DNA from: Blastocatellia bacterium
GTDB lineage: Bacteria; Acidobacteriota; Blastocatellia; Pyrinomonadales; Pyrinomonadaceae
Reading direction: 5' to 3'
NCBI GenBank assembly: GCA_016789265.1
Contig: JAEUQK010000029.1
Location: forward strand, 371,353-435,352
DNA: 64,000 bases
Shown here: positions 1 to 6,966 of the stretch, in pieces
Numbering within the stretch: the stretch's first letter is position 1
Layout: every line of letters starts with the position of its first letter
Translations under genes and position numbers: made by a program
The notes under the pieces: generated by a model
Databases searched by the model: none
What the model saw: the letters and a program-made list of their open reading frames with translations, nothing else
Told to the model about the DNA's origin: nothing

Positions 1-1
1 A

Positions 2-286
2 GAGAATGATATCGAGGCCGTTTGCGGACTGGAAGGTGAAAGGAGGATGGATTTCGCGGGGACCAAGCACGGGTTTGCGGGCATGGTGCTTAGGAATTTT
101 CAGCACATCGGGCCTGATCGGACCTATCTGGAACGCTACGAAAAGCATTTGCACGACGGGCATTGCATCGTGATCGTAAACGTTAAGAGTAAGTTGCGAA
201 AAGAACGGGCTGCCCGAATTCTTCATCATCACACGGACGAACGTGTCACCTATTTTGGTGCTCTTTCAGCGACCGAGATAAGGTAG
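2..286 (+). CDS. C-terminal part of an unrecognised protein (5' end outside window)
   Basis: The reading frame is open from the first bases of the window and ends at 286, giving 94 visible residues. An ATG at 47 lies inside the frame, but the open sequence upstream suggests a gene cut by the window edge. The tail has a basic segment, then a His-rich stretch (HHHTDERVTYFG). This resembles the end of small stress-type (DUF1269 or general stress protein 17M-like) proteins, but the match is too short to call. Its last 41 bases overlap convergently with xdhC on the other strand. Function unknown. Confidence 0.5.
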   Translation, partial: ENDIEAVCGLEGERRMDFAGTKHGFAGMVLRNFQHIGPDRTYLERYEKHLHDGHCIVIVNVKSKLRKERAARILHHHTDERVTYFGALSATEIR

Positions 287-1253
287 CGTCATTCTTCAGG
301 GCAATTATTTCAGCCGCGATGCTGATCGCGATCTCTTCCGGAGTGCGGCTGTTTATGGGCACGCCGATAGGTGTGTGAATGCGGGAAAGTCTTTCTTCGT
401 CAATACCCTCGGCCCTTAATTCTTTCATCAACGCCGCCATTTTCGCCTTGCTTCCGAGAACTCCAAAATACTTCAGGTCTTTACCGATGAACTGCCTAAT
501 GACGATACCGTCAGATACATAGCCAAGCGTCATAACCACGGCATAAATGTTATCGCCCTGCGGTATGTGTTCAGCTATATTCTCATAGCTGTCGATGACC
601 GTGACCTCATCGGCAAAATGGTTCTTGTCTAACGTGTTCAATTCGGGACGATCGTCAAGAACGCTGATGCGGAAGTCCAGCTTTGACATCAGTTCACTCA
701 ACGCAAGAGCGCAATGCCCGCCCCCGACTATGTAAAGATGGTTTTTGAAGCCGAGGCTTTCTAAGTATGTGAATTCGTCGTCGTCGAGTTTTTGGAATCG
801 GAAGTTTGGAGTGCCAGTTTCGTGTCGCCTTAGACCCAGTTCATTGGGCGTGATAAAAAGCATTTCCGGATGGCGATCTCCCTGTGCGAGAACGATCGAA
901 TCAACCAAGTCAGCGTCTTGCGGCCGCAGCAATTTGAAGATCACTGTCTGTTTTCCGGCACAGATCATACCCGATGAATTAGGTACGTCTTTTTGATGAA
1001 CCTGTTCTATCAAGAATCCGGTCACTACCGTTCCCGGTTCGGACATGACGGCTTTCGCCTGCTCGACAAGCGAAACTTCCATCACGCCGCCGCCGATCGA
1101 ACCGTAAAGTTCACTATCGGCCGTGACGGCCATTTTGTATCCGGCTCGCCCCGGACTGCTTCCGGAACTTTCGGCGACAACGAGCAGCACAACCCTTTCA
1201 TCCCGCTTAAGTCGTTCGGCGACAAATTGCCAAAATTCGAGGTTTTTATTCAC
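246..1253 (-). CDS. xdhC: XdhC/CoxI family protein, xanthine dehydrogenase maturation factor
   Basis: 335 residues. The N-terminal XdhC/CoxI domain shows the family signatures SSGSSPGRAGYKM (about 29-41) and GSIGGGVMEV (about 51-60). The C-terminal part is a Rossmann-type domain beginning at LYIVGGGHCALAL (about 173), with the later family motif RIHTPIGVPINSRTPEEIAISIAAEI. In characterised systems XdhC binds molybdenum cofactor, helps its sulfuration and delivers it to xanthine dehydrogenase. It is the last gene of the minus-strand xdhA-xdhB-xdhC order, 92 bases after xdhB, which supports that role. The spacer holds a dyad repeat rather than a clear promoter. Cytoplasmic, no signal peptide. 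Confidence 0.9.
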   Translation of the reverse strand: MNKNLEFWQFVAERLKRDERVVLLVVAESSGSSPGRAGYKMAVTADSELYGSIGGGVMEVSLVEQAKAVMSEPGTVVTGFLIEQVHQKDVPNSSGMICAGKQTVIFKLLRPQDADLVDSIVLAQGDRHPEMLFITPNELGLRRHETGTPNFRFQKLDDDEFTYLESLGFKNHLYIVGGGHCALALSELMSKLDFRISVLDDRPELNTLDKNHFADEVTVIDSYENIAEHIPQGDNIYAVVMTLGYVSDGIVIRQFIGKDLKYFGVLGSKAKMAALMKELRAEGIDEERLSRIHTPIGVPINSRTPEEIAISIAAEIIALKNDATLSRSLKEHQNR

Positions 1254-1283
1254 GAAGGGATTTTACCGCAAAAAGGAATGAGG

Positions 1284-1345
1284 CAAGATTTACAGGATAG
1301 AAAGGAATTTCTTTATGGCTTACCTCCTGTGCATCCTGTTTGAAT
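1284..1345. repeat. Imperfect dyad repeat of the ACAGGAT type, between xdhB and xdhC
   Basis: Left arm at 1292-1306 (ACAGGAT, two bases, AAAGGA) and right arm at 1325-1339, whose complement reads ACAGGAT, two bases, ACAGGA, separated by 18 bases. A related element lies in the spacer upstream of xdhA. Short repeats built from ACAGGAT units occur between genes in many bacterial genomes, from memory. This copy may also act as an mRNA stem-loop between the two cistrons. Confidence 0.55.
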
Positions 1346-3598
1346 TTAAGAAGAAGAGTAGAGATTCATCAGCACTTTCTCAGGGGTGAACGGAGCGTCG
1401 ATCTCTGGCGAGCAATCTCGGAAGGCCTTGATCGCGTTTCGGATGGCGAAATAGGCACCGATGCCGTACATCAATGGCGGTTCTCCGACGGCTTTTGAGT
1501 TGAAGATCGCTAGGTTTTCACGGCTTGTTTCGAGCGGTAGTATAGTGATCTCTTTCGGCACGGAATAGATGTCAGGAACTTTGTATGTCGATAGCGCATT
1601 TGAGCGAAGCTTACCGTCGGCGTCGTAAAGGACCTCTTCCATCGTCATCCAGCCGAGGCCTTGGACGATGCCGCCTTCGATCTGGCCGTTATCGACCGCG
1701 GTGTTCATCGAAGTGCCGAAGTCGTGGCAGCATTTGACGTAATCGACCTCATAACGCCCGCGAAGACAATCGACCGTTACGCCGACGATCGCCGTGCCGT
1801 ATACGTGATAGGCGAACGGATGCCCTTTTGCAGTGCTCCAATCGAAATTGATGCCCGGAGTCGCGTAATGTGCATGCTCGCTCAGGTTCACGCGTTCCAG
1901 ATGAGCCGTCATCACGAGCGTATTCCAGTCGAGCGAGGTCCTCTCACCGTTGCGGTAGACAAATCCATCAGTAAGGGTGACGGCTTCAGCCGTTTCCGCT
2001 TCGACCAGCGGCACCGCGATTTCCAGAAGACGATCCCTGATCGACTCGCACGCTAACTGCGTCGCTTTGCCATTAAGATCAGCGGCGGCGGACGCGGCGG
2101 TCGGGGACGTGTTCGCGATTCTTAATGTATTTGTCGTGTGGACTTTCACCGCTTCGATCTGAAGGCCGAATACCTTCGCAGCCACCTGGGCGATCTTCGT
2201 GTTCACGCCTTGGCCCATCTCGACGGCTCCGGTCGACACGGCGATGCTTCCATCGGTGTAAACATGCACCAATGAACGAGCCTGGTTCATCGGGGTCTTG
2301 GTAAACGAAATGCCGAAGCAGACCGGCATCATCGCGACACCCTTTTTGAAGTATTTCGACGAGGCGTTGAAGTTATCCGCCTCACTTTGCAACGCGGCAA
2401 AATCGAACTTCGAATTACCTTGCTCCCAACTCGTGATCGCATCACTCTCGGCGATCTGGCCATAAGGAAATTCATCGCCGTTGTCTATGAGATTCTTCCG
2501 TTGAATCTCTGAAGATGGAACACCCAGTTTTTCCGAAGCATGGGCTATCGCAGATTCGATCACGAACATGCCTTGCGGCCCGCCGAATCCCCGGAAGGCG
2601 GTGTTCGGCGGAAGATTTGTGCGGCAGGAGTATGCCGTTGCGCTTACGTTCGGAATGTAATAACTGTTTGTGCAGTGGAACAGCGTGCGTTCCAGAACGG
2701 GCGGTGATAGATCGGCAGAGGCCCCGGCGTTCTGATAAAACGTGACTTCGTAAGCGACGATCTTCAGGTCTTTGTCGAGGCCGATCTTGTAGTCCGACGA
2801 ATACGGATGCCGCTTGCCGGTCATCCGCATATCTTCCATCCGGTGCAGAGCGTATTTGACCGGACGTTTCGTCAACTGCACTCCGACCGCACAGATCGCC
2901 GCCCACGCATTCGCCTGATCCTCCTTGCCGCCGAAACCGCCGCCAAGCCGTTGAACGTCGACCTCGACCTGATGCATCGGCAAGCCTGTCACCCGACAAA
3001 CGGCACGCTGGACGGCGGTGGGCCCTTGCGTTGACGAATATACGCGAAGCCCGCCGTTCTCGGTCGGAACGGCGTAGGCACCCTGCGTTTCGATGTAGAG
3101 ATGCTCCTGGCCGTTCTGCTCCGTGCGTCCTTCGAAGACGTGTTCGCAATGCTCGAACGCTTCTGCTGTATCTCCGAGAATGAACTTCTTCGGCGGTACG
3201 ATCAGGTCGCCGTTCGCCGCCGCGACTCGCGGATCGGTAACGATCGGAAGCGGTTCGATCTCAGCAGTGATCTTCCTCGCCGCCTTCCTTGCCAACTCTT
3301 CCGTTTCCGCCAGCACGACCGCGATCGGCATCCCGACAAAATGCACCTCGCCGTCCGCCAGCAGTGGCTCGTCCGGCACGATCCCGCCGATCTGATTCTC
3401 GCCGATGAGATCTTTCGCCGTGATGATCCTATGAACGCCTTCCGACCTTTCCGCCTCTCTCGTATCAACGCTGATCAATTTTCCATGAGCAACTGCCGAA
3501 TCGTACACGCACGCAAACAGCGTCCCCTCGACGAGCGGAATATCGTCAAGGTAAACGCTCTCGCCGCGAACGTGTGAATGTGAGTCGATGTTCTTCAT
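1346..3598 (-). CDS. xdhB: Xanthine dehydrogenase, molybdopterin-binding subunit
   Basis: 750 residues, normal for the separate molybdenum subunit of bacterial xanthine dehydrogenase. The N-terminal hammerhead domain starts at GESVYLDDIP. Mo-pterin motifs include TQGPTAVQRAV and RLGGGFGGKE (about 220), FRGFGGPQG (about 335), EMGQGVNTKIAQVAA (about 461) and the C-terminal GEPPLMYGIGAY, whose Glu is the expected base for hydroxylation. The enzyme oxidises hypoxanthine and xanthine to urate. The start overlaps the xdhA stop by 4 bases (ATGA), so the two subunits are translationally coupled. Guanine deaminase upstream in the same run makes xanthine a likely physiological substrate. Confidence 0.95.
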   Translation of the reverse strand: MKNIDSHSHVRGESVYLDDIPLVEGTLFACVYDSAVAHGKLISVDTREAERSEGVHRIITAKDLIGENQIGGIVPDEPLLADGEVHFVGMPIAVVLAETEELARKAARKITAEIEPLPIVTDPRVAAANGDLIVPPKKFILGDTAEAFEHCEHVFEGRTEQNGQEHLYIETQGAYAVPTENGGLRVYSSTQGPTAVQRAVCRVTGLPMHQVEVDVQRLGGGFGGKEDQANAWAAICAVGVQLTKRPVKYALHRMEDMRMTGKRHPYSSDYKIGLDKDLKIVAYEVTFYQNAGASADLSPPVLERTLFHCTNSYYIPNVSATAYSCRTNLPPNTAFRGFGGPQGMFVIESAIAHASEKLGVPSSEIQRKNLIDNGDEFPYGQIAESDAITSWEQGNSKFDFAALQSEADNFNASSKYFKKGVAMMPVCFGISFTKTPMNQARSLVHVYTDGSIAVSTGAVEMGQGVNTKIAQVAAKVFGLQIEAVKVHTTNTLRIANTSPTAASAAADLNGKATQLACESIRDRLLEIAVPLVEAETAEAVTLTDGFVYRNGERTSLDWNTLVMTAHLERVNLSEHAHYATPGINFDWSTAKGHPFAYHVYGTAIVGVTVDCLRGRYEVDYVKCCHDFGTSMNTAVDNGQIEGGIVQGLGWMTMEEVLYDADGKLRSNALSTYKVPDIYSVPKEITILPLETSRENLAIFNSKAVGEPPLMYGIGAYFAIRNAIKAFRDCSPEIDAPFTPEKVLMNLYSSS

Positions 3599-5124
3599 TT
3601 CATGTCCGGAAACATCTCGACAAAATGCGCTCGGAAAAGCTGTCGAAGAAGGAGCCGTTTGTAATCGTCCGATCCGCGAACGTCGGAGATCGGTGATATC
3701 TCGTCCTGTATGATCTCAATGGCTAGGTCGATAGTTTCCTCGGAGACCTCCTTGTCGATCAGAAACGCCGATGTCTTTCGCAAATAAAGCGGTATCGGAG
3801 CGACGCCGCCGGCGGAAACATGAGCGAGTTCGATTTTTGATCTTTGATCTGTGACCTTTGATCTTAGGATTTCAGGTACGGGTGGACCTTCCTCATACAG
3901 TTTCAGCGAGATCGCGGTATTCACGCTCGCGATGTCAAGATAGGTGCGTTTGCAGACCTTTTCGAAGTTGAAGCGGAAATCGCCGAACGGCTTTTTGAAG
4001 CGGACTGCGGTAATGATCTCGTCGTCGGATTTCGCGAGCTGCTTGTAGCCGAGATAGAAGTCGGCGAGCGGAATCTCTCTGGTAAGAGAACCACCCCGGC
4101 CTTCGGCCACCCCTCCTTCGTAAGGAGGGGAGCTCATAAGAATTGACGAATCCAGGGCCAAAAACCACACGGTCATATCGCCGATCGGCGAGGCGTTGAC
4201 GAAGTTGCCCGCGAGCGTCGCCATGTTTCGGATCGGCGTGGACGAAACGAGTTTGAGGTGCTTGTATAGATCGGGAAAGATCGCGTTCATCACCGGCGTT
4301 TCGAGCAGATCGGTGACCGTTGTGGACGCACCGATCTCAATATAATCGCCGAGGTCGCGAATACCGCGAAGGTCGTCGTCGTAGAAGAGATGGTCGGATT
4401 CATTCTCGGTGAAAAAATCGGGCTTCTGAACGTATGTGTCGGTGCCACCCGCAACAAATGTCGGGACCGCCGGCGTCAATGGGCGGCCGGTTTCTTCGGG
4501 AATAGATTGCGTTGCTTTACGCAGCGACTTTATCCTGGACGAAATATTCGAGAAATATGTTGGAACGTACGGAGACTTTTCGTCGGCTTTCTGGTCGCCT
4601 GCTGACGCAGGCGGTTCTGACAGCCGCATCGCAGCCCGCTCGATCGATTTGTAGCCCGTACAGCGGCAGATGTTTCCGTCGATTGCGGAGATCGCAGTTT
4701 CAAGATCCGAACAGGAGCCCCTACTTACGTGCGTGCTACTAACACGGTCGCCGCTACTGAGACAATGACCGGTCAGCGACATAACAAATCCGATGGTGCA
4801 AAATCCGCATTGGGTGCCGCTTTCATCGACCATCGCTTGTTGGACCGGCGTCAGCGAGCCGTCTTCCGGGTTGATGCCCTCGATGGTGACGATGTGCTTT
4901 CCGGCCGCGTTAGCTAGCGGCATCAGGCACGAAGTCATCGAACGGTAACGGACTTTCTCATCGACCAATTCACCGACAAGTATCGTACACGCCCCACAAT
5001 CGCCCTCGCGGCAGCCGATCTTTGTACCCTTCAAATTTTGGCGGTAACGGACAAAATCAAGCACCGTCATACCTGACGGCAGATCGGTTGTGATGTCATG
5101 GTTGTTGAGAATGAACTCGATCAT
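3595..5124 (-). CDS. xdhA: Xanthine dehydrogenase, FeS/FAD small subunit
   Basis: 509 residues combining a 2Fe-2S ferredoxin domain (CREGDCGACTILVG, about 38-51), a second 2Fe-2S helical domain (CGFCTIGF near 107 and GNICRCTGYKSI near 151) and an FAD-binding domain (VAGGTDTYVQ near 220; TPIRNMATLAGNFVNASPIGD near 291). It passes electrons from the Mo subunit to NAD+ or another acceptor. Unusually, it carries several low-conservation inserts coded by short repeats: SSTHVSRGS near 130, PPASAG near 173, PPYEGGVAEGRGG near 332 and RSKVTDQRSK near 425. All stay in frame and avoid the cofactor motifs. The next gene overlaps by 4 bases. The 97-base leader holds a dyad repeat. Confidence 0.94.
   Translation of the reverse strand: MIEFILNNHDITTDLPSGMTVLDFVRYRQNLKGTKIGCREGDCGACTILVGELVDEKVRYRSMTSCLMPLANAAGKHIVTIEGINPEDGSLTPVQQAMVDESGTQCGFCTIGFVMSLTGHCLSSGDRVSSTHVSRGSCSDLETAISAIDGNICRCTGYKSIERAAMRLSEPPASAGDQKADEKSPYVPTYFSNISSRIKSLRKATQSIPEETGRPLTPAVPTFVAGGTDTYVQKPDFFTENESDHLFYDDDLRGIRDLGDYIEIGASTTVTDLLETPVMNAIFPDLYKHLKLVSSTPIRNMATLAGNFVNASPIGDMTVWFLALDSSILMSSPPYEGGVAEGRGGSLTREIPLADFYLGYKQLAKSDDEIITAVRFKKPFGDFRFNFEKVCKRTYLDIASVNTAISLKLYEEGPPVPEILRSKVTDQRSKIELAHVSAGGVAPIPLYLRKTSAFLIDKEVSEETIDLAIEIIQDEISPISDVRGSDDYKRLLLRQLFRAHFVEMFPDMK
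3835..3865. repeat. Short direct repeat TTTGATCT inside xdhA
   Basis: TTTGATCT recurs in a roughly 31-base stretch (TTTGATC, TTTGATCTG, then TTTGATCTT) and encodes the minus-strand peptide RSKVTDQRSK. It sits in a surface loop of the FAD-domain C-terminal part just before the conserved AGGVA segment. I read it as an in-frame expansion or insert. The boundary is approximate. Confidence 0.4.
4089..4135. repeat. In-frame palindromic repeat in xdhA (encodes PPYEGGVAEGRGG)
   Basis: A perfect inverted repeat, CCCCTCCTT-CGT-AAGGAGGGG, spans 4110-4130. It is followed on the low side by a smaller palindrome, GGCC-TTC-GGCC (about 4098-4108). Read on the minus strand it adds PPYEGGVAEGRGG in a variable loop of the FAD domain. 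The peptide looks like a translated mobile palindromic repeat of the kind I recall in proteins of many environmental bacteria. It has no domain homology and leaves the flanking motifs intact. Confidence 0.7.
4596..4613. repeat. In-frame palindromic repeat in xdhA (encodes PPASAG)
   Basis: Perfect 7-bp inverted repeat CGCCTGC / GCAGGCG with a 4-base loop. It lies in the linker between the second FeS domain and the FAD domain of XdhA, where an insertion would be tolerated. It resembles a short palindromic repeat family scattered through genomes of this type (recalled, not searched). Confidence 0.6.
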
Positions 5125-5137
5125 CAGGCAAATGTAA

Positions 5138-5205
5138 ACAAGATGGATAGGATAAACAGAATGGAATTTGTAGGAAATAAGGCTACCTATCCTGTATATC
5201 CGGTA
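5138..5205. repeat. Imperfect dyad repeat of the ACAGGAT type, upstream of xdhA
   Basis: Left arm at 5138-5163 contains AGATGGATAGGATAAACAG. The right arm near 5184-5205, read as its complement, contains CGGATATACAGGATAGG. It is the same unit type as the element between xdhB and xdhC, so the two spacers around xdhBA carry related dyads. It fills most of the xdhA leader, where no clear sigma70 promoter is visible to me. Confidence 0.5.
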
Positions 5206-5221
5206 TCAATGATCCCCACTC

Positions 5222-5671
5222 TCAAAATCTTCTTATCAGCACGACACCGGCAGTGATAAACAAGATACCGCCAACACGAGCAAGGCTAATTTCTTTCACG
5301 GGAACCCCTAGCAACCCGAAATGGTCAATTATAAGTGTAACGAGCATTTGACCGGCGATTATCGAACTGAATGTCATCGCGACACCCAGTCGAGGAACGA
5401 GGATGACGGCAGCGGCAACGAAAAAAGCACCGAGAATTCCACCGATCCACGCGATCGGCGGGGCATTTTTAGCGTCTGCAAGCGTTGAAAGCGTCTCGCC
5501 GGATAACAAAGCGTAAACAAACAATGCGATAGTGCCCACGAGAAACGAGACAAAAGCGGCGAGTATCGGGCTTTGCAATACCGACGCCATTTTACCGTTC
5601 ACGGTCGCCTGTGTCGGCATCATAGCGCCGGCAAGCAGTGCGAAGAGCAGGTAAAGATATGTGTTAGACAT
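5222..5671 (-). CDS. DMT-type inner membrane transporter (DUF606/YdcZ family)
   Basis: 149 residues, the usual size for a half-size DUF606 (YdcZ) protein. About five hydrophobic segments are visible: residues 4-20, 34-55, 73-95, 100-120 and 130-147. Motifs typical of the family are QATVNGKMA near 22 and LGVAMTFSSIIAGQMLVTLIIDHFGLLG near 95. It starts 3 bases after guaD and precedes xdhA, so purine or purine-product transport is a reasonable inference, but the family's substrates are poorly known. Such short proteins are expected to work as dimers. Confidence 0.8.
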   Translation of the reverse strand: MSNTYLYLLFALLAGAMMPTQATVNGKMASVLQSPILAAFVSFLVGTIALFVYALLSGETLSTLADAKNAPPIAWIGGILGAFFVAAAVILVPRLGVAMTFSSIIAGQMLVTLIIDHFGLLGVPVKEISLARVGGILFITAGVVLIRRF

Positions 5672-5674
5672 CGA

Positions 5675-6154
5675 TCAGTATTCGATCTTATCGGGTTTTT
5701 CTATCCAGCTTTGAAAAACTGACAAGGCTTCTTCGCGCATCATCATTGAAATGGGTACCTTGCGGCCTGCAAAATCGACTCCGCAAAGTTCATCGTAAAT
5801 GAAAGCATCATCAAACCCTGCCTCGGCGGCATCGTGGCGATTGCCGGCAATATAGATCCTTTCGGGACGAGCCCAATAGATCGCGCCCAGGCACATGGGG
5901 CACGGTTCACACGATGTATAGACAACACAACCGTCGAGCTGAAATGAGTTCAGGTTCTGACAGGCTTGCCTTATCGCTACGATCTCGGCATGTGCGGTCG
6001 GGTCGTTGGTGGAAGTGACCTGATTATTTCCTTCTCCAACCACGACTCCGTCTTTGGCGATCACGCAGCCAAATGGCCCGCCGAGGTTGCTGTCAACGCC
6101 GGCCTGAGCTAGCTCTATCGCTCGCGACATCAATTTACGATCGTCATCCGTCAT
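5675..6154 (-). CDS. guaD: Guanine deaminase (cytidine deaminase fold)
   Basis: 159 residues, very like Bacillus subtilis GuaD in length and motifs. Zinc site: HAEIVAIRQA (His and catalytic Glu, about 55-64) and the PCPMC motif within TSCEPCPMCLGAIYWARP (about 81-98). The family-specific DAAEAGFDDAFIY follows. It hydrolyses guanine to xanthine, the substrate of the xanthine dehydrogenase encoded downstream. Its start overlaps the stop of the glutaminyl cyclase gene by 4 bases, implying translational coupling. A tRNA adenosine deaminase role (TadA) is less likely, given the GuaD-type C-terminus and the context. Confidence 0.88.
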   Translation of the reverse strand: MTDDDRKLMSRAIELAQAGVDSNLGGPFGCVIAKDGVVVGEGNNQVTSTNDPTAHAEIVAIRQACQNLNSFQLDGCVVYTSCEPCPMCLGAIYWARPERIYIAGNRHDAAEAGFDDAFIYDELCGVDFAGRKVPISMMMREEALSVFQSWIEKPDKIEY

Positions 6155-6963
6155 TTGGGATTCACTTTGATCTCAAACAGGCGAGTCCACTGTTTTCCGG
6201 TCACAAACAGGCGATCGGCCGCGGCATCGTACGCAATACCGTTAAGCACGTCCGCACGCCTGTTTTTGCTTTGTTCGTCATCGACCATGGTGTTCAGATC
6301 GATGCGGCCGAGCAATTTGCCATCCTTTGGATCGATCCTGACGATCCAGCCGCTCTGCCAGATGTTCGCCCAGATCTCGCCCTTAACAAATTCCAGTTCG
6401 TTCAACTGCATGACCGGCTTACCGTTCTCATCCTTTACAACGATCGTGCGAACTGTCTTGAAGTCATCGGGATCAACAAAACGGATCACGTGAGTACCGT
6501 CGCTCATTATGAGATTCGTTCCGTCGTGGGTTAATCCCCAGCCTTCACCGGCGTATCGAAATTCACCGGTCTTCTTAAAGTTCAGATCGTAAACGAACGC
6601 GGTCATTTCCCGCCACGTAAGCTGGTATATCTTGTCGTTGAAGATCGTAATGCCCTCGCCAAAATACTCACGCGGTAGGTCATACTTTTGAAGGACCTTT
6701 CCGCTCGCAAAATCGACCTTTCTGAGGCTCGAGTAGAAATCGTCACCTTCTTTCCCGCCCGTACCTTCATACAAAACGCCGTCCCTGAATTCGAGACCTT
6801 GTGTAAATGCGGTCGGGTCGTGCGGATAGGTCTTGACGATCTCGTAGTTATATTGCGGAACAGCCGCCGGCTTTGGAGTTGCCACTTTATTGTTATTGTT
6901 TGGCGGCGGATTGCCGCAGGCGATCGTCATTGCAGCAAGTAGAAAAAGAAAATATAAGCGCAT
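6151..6963 (-). CDS. Glutaminyl-peptide cyclotransferase, secreted lipoprotein
   Basis: 270 residues. An N-terminal signal ends in a Cys (MTIACGNPPP), giving a probable lipoprotein followed by an Asn/Pro-rich linker. From about residue 38 the sequence follows the plant/bacterial glutamine cyclotransferase family (PF05096), a five-bladed beta propeller: YPHDPTAFTQGLEF, YEGTGGKEGDDFYSSLRKVD, YFGEGITIFNDKIYQLTWRE, GWGLTHDGTNLIMSDG and NELEFVKGEIWANIWQS. It converts N-terminal glutamine of exported peptides to pyroglutamate. It is coupled to guaD by a 4-base overlap and lies 3 bases after the DsbA-like gene. A shared role in folding or protecting exported proteins with that neighbour is plausible. 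Confidence 0.88.
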   Translation of the reverse strand: MRLYFLFLLAAMTIACGNPPPNNNNKVATPKPAAVPQYNYEIVKTYPHDPTAFTQGLEFRDGVLYEGTGGKEGDDFYSSLRKVDFASGKVLQKYDLPREYFGEGITIFNDKIYQLTWREMTAFVYDLNFKKTGEFRYAGEGWGLTHDGTNLIMSDGTHVIRFVDPDDFKTVRTIVVKDENGKPVMQLNELEFVKGEIWANIWQSGWIVRIDPKDGKLLGRIDLNTMVDDEQSKNRRADVLNGIAYDAAADRLFVTGKQWTRLFEIKVNPK

Positions 6964-6966
6964 AAA

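Noticed and set aside
2472..3149. 225-residue open frame inside xdhB
   Set aside because: Same strand but a different frame within a well-supported Mo-subunit gene; low-complexity Arg-rich translation typical of a shadow.
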